A stretch of 64,000 bases of DNA from Citrobacter amalonaticus Y19 (GTDB lineage Bacteria > Pseudomonadota > Gammaproteobacteria > Enterobacterales > Enterobacteriaceae). This document shows, one piece after another, positions 35,623-42,691 of this stretch. The position numbers and the translations under genes were made by a program. The stretch lies in contig NZ_CP011132.1 of NCBI RefSeq assembly GCF_000981805.1, forward strand, positions 4,650,001 to 4,714,000, given 5' to 3'. Below the pieces are notes generated by a model. The model ran no database searches and was not told where the DNA came from. It was given only the letters and a program-made list of their open reading frames with translations. Each line of letters opens with the position of its first letter. Position 1 is the first letter of the stretch.

Positions 35623-36528
35623 ATGTCTGTCTCAGGAAAGGGCAATCCACTGGCAATCGGTGGTCTTATCTTACTTACCCTTATCTGGAGCTATAGCTGG
35701 ATTTTTATGAAGCAGGTCACGAGCTATATCGGCGCGTTCGACTTCACTGCATTACGCTGTATCTTCGGAACCTTACTCTTATTTATCGTCCTCCTCTTGC
35801 GCGGCCGCGGTCTGCGCCCGACACCGTTCAAATACACGCTGGCGATTGCGTTATTACAGACCTGCGGCATGATCGGGCTGGCGCAATGGGCGCTGATGAG
35901 CGGCGGGGCGGGGAAGGTCGCGATTCTGACTTATACCATGCCATTCTGGGTCGTTATTCTGGCGGCGCTGTTTCTGGGCGAACGGCTACGGCGTTTGCAA
36001 TACGCGGCAATTATGATTGCGGCTATCGGGTTACTGCTGGTGATGCAGCCATGGCAACTGGATTACTCCTCGCTGAAGAGTGCGTTGCTGGCGATCCTCT
36101 CCGGGGTCAGTTGGGGCGCGAGCGCCATCGTTGCCAAACGGATGTATGCCCGCCATCCTCGTATCGATTTACTGTCGTTAACCGCCTGGCAGATGTTGTA
36201 TGCCGCGCTGGTGATGAGTGTGGTGGCCTGGTGGGTTCCACAGCCGGAGGTTGACTGGCAGCCCATCGTATTCTGGGCGCTGGCCTATAGCGCGATTCTG
36301 GCGACAGCGCTGGCCTGGAGTTTGTGGCTGTTTGTGTTGAGGAATCTGCCTGCCAGTATTGCCAGCTTAAGTACCCTGGCGGTGCCGGTGTGTGGTGTTC
36401 TGTTTTCCTGGTGGCTGCTTGGCGAAAACCCCGGTCCTGTCGAGGGTGGGGGAATTGTGCTGATTGTCATGGCGCTGGCGATTGTCAGCCGGAAAAAGCG
36501 CGAAGTACAGACGGTAGAACAGGCTTGA
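35623..36528 (+). CDS. yijE: EamA/DMT-family cystine exporter YijE
   Basis: The 301-residue protein has ten predicted membrane helices in two EamA repeats (about 10-140 and 155-290). It follows E. coli YijE along its whole length (GLILLTLIWSYSWIFMKQV, FLGERLRRLQYAA, LLGENPGPVEGGG). In E. coli YijE exports cystine and protects cells in cystine-rich medium. It lies between katG and gldA; E. coli has yijF after it, which is absent here. It is convergent with gldA over a shared terminator. Confidence 0.94.
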   Translation: MSVSGKGNPLAIGGLILLTLIWSYSWIFMKQVTSYIGAFDFTALRCIFGTLLLFIVLLLRGRGLRPTPFKYTLAIALLQTCGMIGLAQWALMSGGAGKVAILTYTMPFWVVILAALFLGERLRRLQYAAIMIAAIGLLLVMQPWQLDYSSLKSALLAILSGVSWGASAIVAKRMYARHPRIDLLSLTAWQMLYAALVMSVVAWWVPQPEVDWQPIVFWALAYSAILATALAWSLWLFVLRNLPASIASLSTLAVPVCGVLFSWWLLGENPGPVEGGGIVLIVMALAIVSRKKREVQTVEQA

Positions 36529-36538
36529 TAACATAAGA

Positions 36539-36565
36539 AACACTCCCGGGCGATGCCGGGAGTGT
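36539..36565. terminator. Bidirectional terminator between yijE and gldA
   Basis: AACACTCCCGG and CCGGGAGTGTT arms lie between the two convergent stop codons. Confidence 0.87.
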
Positions 36566-36573
36566 TATGCGTT

Positions 36574-37677
36574 TTATTCCCACTCTTGCAGATAGCGCTG
36601 ACCGTACTGGTCGGCAACCAACAGCGCTGCATAAACCTGATCCGGCGTCGCGCCGCCAGGCATGTTATGAATGGTTTCGCCTTCCGCACAGGCGGCTTCC
36701 GCCACGATACGCATCTTCGCCGGAATATCCTGTTTGATATCCAGTTGCGCCAGCGTAATCGGCAGACCGACGGAATGGCAAACTGCGGCAACGGTCTCAA
36801 TCTCTTCAACCGGCGCGTTTTCCAGAACCAACTGAGTCAGTGTACCAAACGCCACTTTTTCACCGTGATAATAGTGGTGCGCATCCGGGATCGCCGTCAG
36901 ACCGTTGTGAACCGCGTGTGCGGCGGCCAGACCGCCGCTTTCAAAGCCGACGCCGCTCAGATAGGTGTTAGCTTCAATTACGCGCTCAAGCGCCGGGGTG
37001 ACGACGTGCTGCTCGGCGGCCAGCATCGCTTTTTCACCCTCTTCGAGCAGCGTGTTGTAGCACAGTTCAGCCAGCGCCAGTGCCGCCTGCGTGCATTTGC
37101 CGCCCGCCATGGTGATCGCGCCGCTGCGTGAACACGCGCGCGCTTCAAACCAGGTTGCCAGCGCATCACCAATCCCTGCGGCTAACAGACGCGCCGGGGC
37201 GCCGGCGACGATTTTGGTGTCGACAATAACCATATGCGGGTTATGCGGTAGCAGCAGATAACGGTCAAATTCACCCGCATCGGTGTAGATAACGGAAAGG
37301 GCGCTGCATGGCGCATCGGTTGAGGCGATGGTGGGTGCGATCGCCACAGGCAGGTTCATAAAGTGGGCAAGGGCTTTCGCGGTATCCAGCGTTTTACCGC
37401 CGCCGATGCCGAGCACCGCGCCGCACTGCGCGTTTTCCGCCACGCTGCGCAAACGGTCGATCTCGTTTTGCGAGCATTCACCGCCAAATGGCGCAACTTC
37501 CAGCGCCAGTCCTGCATTTTTAAAGCTTTTTTCCAGTTCGCCCTGAGCGAAACCGAGAACGAATTTATCGCCGACAACCAGCCAACGTTCAGCCAACGGC
37601 TTGAGGTATTCGCCAAGACGAGTGATGACATCTGCACCCTGGATGTACTTACCGGGGGATTGAATAATGCGATCCAT
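36574..37677 (-). CDS. gldA: Glycerol dehydrogenase
   Basis: This zinc- and NAD-dependent cytoplasmic enzyme interconverts glycerol and dihydroxyacetone and also reduces methylglyoxal. The 367 residues match E. coli. The NAD-binding GIGGGKTLDTAKALA segment is near 91-105. Metal ligands fall in GIGDALATWFEA (Asp), AAHAVHNGL (His) and HYYHGEKVAFG (His). It starts MDRIIQSPGKYIQG, 12 bp after the fsaB stop, so ptsA-fsaB-gldA form one unit. Confidence 0.97.
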   Translation of the reverse strand: MDRIIQSPGKYIQGADVITRLGEYLKPLAERWLVVGDKFVLGFAQGELEKSFKNAGLALEVAPFGGECSQNEIDRLRSVAENAQCGAVLGIGGGKTLDTAKALAHFMNLPVAIAPTIASTDAPCSALSVIYTDAGEFDRYLLLPHNPHMVIVDTKIVAGAPARLLAAGIGDALATWFEARACSRSGAITMAGGKCTQAALALAELCYNTLLEEGEKAMLAAEQHVVTPALERVIEANTYLSGVGFESGGLAAAHAVHNGLTAIPDAHHYYHGEKVAFGTLTQLVLENAPVEEIETVAAVCHSVGLPITLAQLDIKQDIPAKMRIVAEAACAEGETIHNMPGGATPDQVYAALLVADQYGQRYLQEWE

Positions 37678-37689
37678 ATCCTATTTTCC

Positions 37690-38352
37690 TCACAGGTTGA
37701 TGTTACCGAATGCGTTTTTCCAGTCTTGCTCAAACTTCTCAACAGCTGACTGTACCGCAGGGGTATCGAGCATTTGTTGCGCTACATCTAAAGGAAGGGT
37801 GATCGCTTCACAACCCGCCAGCAGGCAGTCGAGTGCCTGGCGTGGGGTTTTAAAACTGGCGGCCAGTACCTTGCTTTTCGGCGCATGCCGTTCCAGCAGC
37901 GTCTGTAATTCCTGTACCGTGCGGATACCGTCTCCGCCCTGGGCATCCACGCGGTTGACGTAAGGCGCGACATATTTCGCCCCCGCCAGCGCGGCAAGTA
38001 GTCCCTGAGACGCGCTGTACACAGCGGTACCCAGGGTGACAATGCCCTCTTTTTTCAACTGCTTGATGGCGACCAGTCCTTCAGAGGTCACCGGGATTTT
38101 CACCACAATTCCCGGAACGGCATTGTTCAGACGTTTGGCTTCGTTCACCATTCCCTGCGCATCGCGGCTCATGGTCTGGGCAAACAGAACGCCGTGTTCG
38201 CCAATCACCCTTTGCAGACGCGGCAGGACATCCCAGATAGATTCTTTGCTTGCCGCCACAATGCTCGGGTTGGTTGTCACCCCGGCGATAGGGAAGATGC
38301 GGGCCAGACGTTCGACTTCCGCCACATTGGCGCTATCCAGATACAGTTCCAT
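37690..38352 (-). CDS. fsaB: Fructose-6-phosphate aldolase 2 (FsaB/TalC)
   Basis: This transaldolase-like class I aldolase cleaves fructose 6-phosphate to dihydroxyacetone and glyceraldehyde 3-phosphate. The 220 residues match E. coli FsaB. The Schiff-base lysine is in IVVKIPVTSEGL near 85, and MELYLDSANVAEVERL opens the barrel. Its position between ptsA and gldA suggests that dihydroxyacetone released here is reduced by GldA. It starts 11 bp after ptsA. Confidence 0.95.
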   Translation of the reverse strand: MELYLDSANVAEVERLARIFPIAGVTTNPSIVAASKESIWDVLPRLQRVIGEHGVLFAQTMSRDAQGMVNEAKRLNNAVPGIVVKIPVTSEGLVAIKQLKKEGIVTLGTAVYSASQGLLAALAGAKYVAPYVNRVDAQGGDGIRTVQELQTLLERHAPKSKVLAASFKTPRQALDCLLAGCEAITLPLDVAQQMLDTPAVQSAVEKFEQDWKNAFGNINL

Positions 38353-38363
38353 TTTGCTTCCTC

Positions 38364-40865
38364 TTAAAGTTCAAGCTCATGTTGCAGCAGGTTGGCAATC
38401 GCGTCTGCAGACGCGGCGTTCACCAGCGCGTTGCGAAATTCTTCGTGCATAATGCGGCGGGCCAGGCGCGAGAAGATACGCATATGCTGGTCCCCCGCCG
38501 CGTGTTTGTTGAGCGTCAGCATGATGATGAACTGCGCCTCATCATCCCCCCAGCGTACGGGGGCTTTCAGGCGCGCGACGCTTATCGTGGACTGCTCGAT
38601 ATGTTCCGATTTACTGTGCGGAATGGCGAAACTGAAGCCCAGTCCGGTGGAGAATACCGCCTCGCGAGCCCACAGATCGGCTTCCAGTTTGCGGGGATAG
38701 CGACAGCGACTGGCGAGCAGCAGGTTGTCGGTCATTCCCTTGATCACCTCTTCTTTGCTGCGCCAGTCGCTGTCGAGGGTGATGCACTGGGCGGTGACCA
38801 GCGGGGCATCCTGCTGCGTCATGCGGAACTGCGCCAGCAGATGCTCCACTTCCAGCGACGTGCGACAGGCCATCGCCTGATTCAGCAACTGTCGGCAAGC
38901 GCGACTGTCGAGTTGTGCCATCCGCGCTTTAGCGGCAGGAATGGCGGGGGCGCTCATGCTGATTTCGTCCAGCCCCAGTCCGACCAGTAGCGGCAGAACG
39001 GAGCCTTTTGCCCCGAGCTCGCCACACAGGCCGATCCATTTCCCCTGACGGTGTACTGCCTGCACCGCGAAATCCAGCGCGCGCAGGAAGGCCGGGTTCA
39101 GGCTGTTGTAATGGCGGGTGACTTTGGCGTTATCGCGGTCAACAGCCAACAGGTATTGCGTCAGATCATTACTGCCAATACTAAAGAAATCAATCTCTTC
39201 ACAGCACTGATCGATGATGAACATCACTGACGGGACTTCCAGCATAATGCCGAGCGGGATCTTTTCATCAAACGGGATCTGCTCATTACGCAGCTGTTGC
39301 TTGGCTTCCGCCAGTTTCTCTTTAACCCACAGGATCTCTTCCATCGAGGAGATCATCGGGATCATGATTTTCAGGCTACCGTGCGCCGACGCGCGCAGGA
39401 TCGACCGGAGCTGAGTGGTAAACAGCGCGGCGTATTCTTCATAGATACGCACGGCGCGATAGCCGAGGAACGGGTTGGCTTCAGCAGGAATATTCAGGTA
39501 ATCAACGGGTTTATCGCCGCCAATATCCATCGTGCGCACAATAATGCTGCGTCCCTGCGCGGATTCCAGCGCCTGGCAAAAAATGTTGTACAGCTCGTTC
39601 TCGCCCGGGGCGCAGACCCGGTCCATATACAGCATTTCGGTGCGGAACAGACCGACCGCCTCCGCGCCATTGCCAAATGCCGCCTGCGCTTCCACGGAGT
39701 GGGCGATGTTGGCGGCAACTTCCATACGGATACCATCAGCCGTGCGCGCTTCCTGGGTCAACCAGACGCGCTGTTGCTCGCGCAGCGCCTCGTGCACGCG
39801 GGCTTCCTGCTGATAGTAGCGGCTGACCGGTTCGTCAGGCGCGACCACTACCGCCCCTGCATTGCCATCGATATAGACCTCTTGCTGTAGCCATGGAGTT
39901 AAGGCGTCAGTCGCGACGCCAACCAGCGTTGGAATATTGAATGAACGAGCAAGAATCACGGTGTGCGAGGTCGTACCGCCGCTTTTCAGCAACAGGCCTT
40001 TGAGGAACGTTTTGTCCAGTTCCAGGAACTGGCTGGGCGTCAACTCATCCGCCATGCAGACGGTCGGTTGGGTCAGTTTTCCGGGGGCCGGAAAGCGTTT
40101 TTCGCCGTAGATGTGTTGCAGCAACTGGAAGCAGACGTCGCGTACGTCCAGCGCGCGTTCCTGCAAATAGCTGCTGCTGGAACGGGCAAACTCATCGCAG
40201 AAATGGTTAGCGCTGTCGACAATCGCCTGCGCGCAGCTTAAGCCGCGAGAAACGCCTGCCAGCAGATGCTGACGCAGGGAGGTATCACCTGCCAGTGAAC
40301 GGTGGGCTTCCAGAATGGCGCTGGTGGCGCCGTCGCTGTCGAGCAAACGAAACTCAATGTTCTTCACCAGTAGCGTTAAGCCGCGATCCAGTGCCGATTG
40401 CTCGCTTTCCACATCGTTTGCCGCAGGGAGTTCGCCGAGTGCATTGAGATCCAGCGAAGAGAGAAGCGTCAGGATGCCGCCTGCGCTGCCGCTGCAAACG
40501 CTGCGGGCGCGGAAAAGCTGCGGGTTCAGGTGAGTCAGCGAGGCCGGTAGCGGTTCTAATTCGCTGTTGTTGACCTCTGCCAGCGGCGCATCGCAGTGGG
40601 GGAACTCGTCGCGTAACCACTGGCTCAGGCGCTGATGGGCATCGGCTTCATCCGAGCCTGTAATCAGTAACTGACAATGGTCGCCAGCCAGCGTATCGGT
40701 GCCAATCAGCGCCAGCGCGCTCTTGGCGTTGCCTTTACGATCGGTTCGTAGGTTGTGCCACTCAATGTGTGAAGTAAAGGTATTACACAGTGTCTCAACA
40801 TGGCTTGCCGGGCGTGCATGAACGCCATTGGGCAGCTCACAGGTAAATTCCACAATCAGGGCCAT
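38364..40865 (-). CDS. ptsA: Multiphosphoryl transfer protein PtsA (HPr-EI-EIIA fusion)
   Basis: This 833-residue PTS fusion phosphorylates FrwB/FrwD-type IIB proteins from phosphoenolpyruvate. The N-terminal HPr-like domain has its phospho-His16 in NGVHARPASH. The central enzyme I domain has the phospho-His in SGGTTSHTVILARSF near 295-309 and the PEP-site SIGSNDLTQYLLAVDRDN near 575. The C-terminal fructose-type IIA domain has its His in FAIPHSKSEHI near 738-748. The fusion makes the system independent of PtsH/PtsI. It heads the minus-strand unit with fsaB and gldA and is divergent from frwC. Confidence 0.96.
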   Translation of the reverse strand: MALIVEFTCELPNGVHARPASHVETLCNTFTSHIEWHNLRTDRKGNAKSALALIGTDTLAGDHCQLLITGSDEADAHQRLSQWLRDEFPHCDAPLAEVNNSELEPLPASLTHLNPQLFRARSVCSGSAGGILTLLSSLDLNALGELPAANDVESEQSALDRGLTLLVKNIEFRLLDSDGATSAILEAHRSLAGDTSLRQHLLAGVSRGLSCAQAIVDSANHFCDEFARSSSSYLQERALDVRDVCFQLLQHIYGEKRFPAPGKLTQPTVCMADELTPSQFLELDKTFLKGLLLKSGGTTSHTVILARSFNIPTLVGVATDALTPWLQQEVYIDGNAGAVVVAPDEPVSRYYQQEARVHEALREQQRVWLTQEARTADGIRMEVAANIAHSVEAQAAFGNGAEAVGLFRTEMLYMDRVCAPGENELYNIFCQALESAQGRSIIVRTMDIGGDKPVDYLNIPAEANPFLGYRAVRIYEEYAALFTTQLRSILRASAHGSLKIMIPMISSMEEILWVKEKLAEAKQQLRNEQIPFDEKIPLGIMLEVPSVMFIIDQCCEEIDFFSIGSNDLTQYLLAVDRDNAKVTRHYNSLNPAFLRALDFAVQAVHRQGKWIGLCGELGAKGSVLPLLVGLGLDEISMSAPAIPAAKARMAQLDSRACRQLLNQAMACRTSLEVEHLLAQFRMTQQDAPLVTAQCITLDSDWRSKEEVIKGMTDNLLLASRCRYPRKLEADLWAREAVFSTGLGFSFAIPHSKSEHIEQSTISVARLKAPVRWGDDEAQFIIMLTLNKHAAGDQHMRIFSRLARRIMHEEFRNALVNAASADAIANLLQHELEL

Positions 40866-40974
40866 TGCCTCTCTCCCATAACGGTTTTCTGCCTACAGGA
40901 TAAAAGGCCTTGGTTGTTCCCTGCCATGTGACAATTCTGCCAAAAACTGGACAAATGTAATGTAAGACGAAAAG

Positions 40975-40990
40975 TGGGAGATAGTTCACA
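40975..40990. promoter_or_regulatory. Possible CRP site in the ptsA-frwC gap
   Basis: TGGGA-GATAGT-TCACA matches the CRP consensus in nine of ten positions (TGTGA-N6-TCACA). Its placement about 110 bp from ptsA and 190 bp from frwC makes direct activation uncertain. Confidence 0.4.
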
Positions 40991-41044
40991 AGTCCTCGTG
41001 GCATCCGTGAATTCTCTTATTCCTCAACTTATGAGGCGGATCCC

Positions 41045-41069
41045 ATTTTTGTACTGACAATACAAAAAT
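41045..41069. promoter_or_regulatory. Inverted repeat, candidate operator of the frw/pfl genes
   Basis: ATTTTTGTA and TACAAAAAT form perfect 9-bp arms around a 7-bp centre (CTGACAA), about 105 bp upstream of frwC. There is no U-tract context of a terminator, and no gene ends nearby. A dimeric repressor or activator site is the likeliest reading. Confidence 0.5.
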
Positions 41070-41173
41070 CCAGTAAATGGCCTTTTTATCCACTGTCTGC
41101 GCCCTTGCGGATTGCCTATTGTTTGCCACAACAACGTTATGGACATGGGCAAACATATGCCCGGGAGCGACTT

Positions 41174-42253
41174 ATGAATGAGTTGGTACAAATCCTGAAA
41201 AATACCCGTCAGCATCTGATGACGGGGGTGTCGCATATGATCCCCTTTGTGGTCGCGGGCGGCATATTACTGGCGGTCTCTGTCATGCTGTATGGCAAAG
41301 GTGCGGTGCCTGATGCCGCGACCGATCCGAATCTTAAAAAACTGTTTGATATCGGCGTGGCCGGGCTGACGCTGATGGTGCCTTTCCTCGCGGCGTACAT
41401 CGGTTATTCCATTGCGGAGCGCTCCGCACTGGCACCGTGCGCGATCGGCGCCTGGGTGGGCAACAGCTTCGGCGCCGGGTTCTTCGGGGCGCTGATCGCC
41501 GGGATTATCGGCGGCATCGTTGTGCACTACCTGAAAAAAATACCGGTTCATAAGGTGCTGCGTTCCGTGATGCCGATCTTCGTGATTCCTATCGTCGGGA
41601 CCTTTATCACGGCGGGCATCATGATGTGGGGGCTGGGCGAACCCGTTGGCGCGCTGACCGCCAGTCTGACCCAGTGGTTGCAGGGGATGCAGCAAGGCAG
41701 CATCGTGATGCTGGCGGTGATTATGGGGCTGATGCTGGCCTTTGACATGGGCGGCCCGATCAACAAGGTTGCTTACGCCTTTATGCTGATTTGCGTGGCA
41801 CAGGGCGTTTATACCGTGGTGGCCATTGCGGCTGTCGGGATCTGCGTACCGCCATTGGGCTTAGGACTGGCGACGCTGGTGGGGCGTAAAAACTTCTCTT
41901 CTGAAGAGCGCGAAGCCGGTAAAGCGGCGCTGGTGATGGGCTGTGTCGGCGTGACCGAAGGGGCGATTCCTTTCGCTGCCGCTGACCCGCTGCGCGTCAT
42001 TCCTTCCATCATGCTGGGTTCGGCCTGTGGCGCGGTCACTGCGGCGCTGTTCGGTGCGCAGTGTTACGCCGGTTGGGGCGGGCTGATTGTTCTGCCGGTG
42101 GTTGAAGGCAAACTGGGCTATGTCGCCGCGGTGGCGGTGGGGGCGGTGGTGACGGCTGTTTGTGTGAACGTGCTGAAAAGTCTGGCGCGCAAGAATGTCT
42201 CTCAGGCCGACGAGAAAGAAGACGATCTGGATTTAGATTTTGAAATTAATTAA
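41174..42253 (+). CDS. frwC: Fructose-like PTS enzyme IIC component FrwC
   Basis: This 359-residue polytopic membrane protein is the sugar channel of a fructose-family PTS and matches E. coli FrwC in length. Landmarks are MTGVSHMIPFVVAGG at the start, GAFLAAYIGYSIAERSALAP-like core text and VTEGAIPFAAADPLR near 258-272, the sugar-binding signature of the family. I chose the ATG giving MNELVQIL; 23 upstream codons are unsupported. It leads frwC-frwB-pflD-pflC-frwD. The true substrate is not established even in E. coli. Confidence 0.95.
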   Translation: MNELVQILKNTRQHLMTGVSHMIPFVVAGGILLAVSVMLYGKGAVPDAATDPNLKKLFDIGVAGLTLMVPFLAAYIGYSIAERSALAPCAIGAWVGNSFGAGFFGALIAGIIGGIVVHYLKKIPVHKVLRSVMPIFVIPIVGTFITAGIMMWGLGEPVGALTASLTQWLQGMQQGSIVMLAVIMGLMLAFDMGGPINKVAYAFMLICVAQGVYTVVAIAAVGICVPPLGLGLATLVGRKNFSSEEREAGKAALVMGCVGVTEGAIPFAAADPLRVIPSIMLGSACGAVTAALFGAQCYAGWGGLIVLPVVEGKLGYVAAVAVGAVVTAVCVNVLKSLARKNVSQADEKEDDLDLDFEIN

Positions 42254-42268
42254 GTGAGGAGTGGCGTC

Positions 42269-42589
42269 ATGACGAAAATTATTGCAGTAACCGCATGTCC
42301 TTCAGGTGTTGCACATACCTATATGGCCGCTGAAGCGCTGGAAAGCGCAGCCAAAGCAAAAGGCTGGGAAGTGAAAGTTGAGACGCAGGGCTCGATTGGT
42401 CTGGAAAATGAACTGACGCCAGCCGATGTGGCGCAGGCCGATATCGTCATTCTGACCAAAGATATCGGGATCAAATTTGAAGAGCGTTTTGCAGGCAAAA
42501 CCATCGTACGCGTCAACATCAGTGATGCGGTGAAACGCGCCGACGCGATCATGAACAAAATTGGCGCGCATCTGGCGCAGACTGCGTAA
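42269..42589 (+). CDS. frwB: Fructose-like PTS enzyme IIB component FrwB
   Basis: The 106-residue cytoplasmic IIB domain receives phosphate from the IIA domain of PtsA on Cys10 (AVTACPSGVAHTYMAA) and passes it to the sugar held by FrwC. The length matches E. coli FrwB. An AGTGAGGAGTGG ribosome site precedes the ATG, 15 bp after frwC. A BIME separates it from pflD. Confidence 0.95.
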   Translation: MTKIIAVTACPSGVAHTYMAAEALESAAKAKGWEVKVETQGSIGLENELTPADVAQADIVILTKDIGIKFEERFAGKTIVRVNISDAVKRADAIMNKIGAHLAQTA

Positions 42590-42599
42590 CCGTTTTGTT

Positions 42600-42670
42600 T
42601 GCCGGATGGCGGCGTTGCCTTATCCGGCCTACGAATCTGTAGGCCTGATAAGCGTAGCGCCATCAGGCAT
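42600..42670. repeat. BIME (two REP units) between frwB and pflD
   Basis: GCCGGATGGCGG...TATCCGGCC forms one REP and TAGGCCTGATAAGCG...CGCCATCAGGCA a second in opposite orientation. The pair sits inside the frw-pfl operon and may weaken downstream expression. Confidence 0.85.
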
Positions 42671-42691
42671 TCATGCCCACAGGAGTTCCTC

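Larger units (their letters stand above)
40866..41173. promoter_or_regulatory. Divergent control region between ptsA and frwC
   Basis: This 308-bp stretch has no gene. It contains a possible CRP site at 40975-40990 and a 25-bp inverted repeat at 41045-41069, both annotated separately. The CGGGAGCGA sequence just before 41174 serves as the frwC ribosome-site region. I could not assign -10/-35 elements with confidence. Confidence 0.6.

Noticed and set aside
41105..41173. Upstream extension of frwC
   Set aside because: The 23 extra codons do not match the family and would start inside the control region; ATG 41174 gives the known 359-residue protein.
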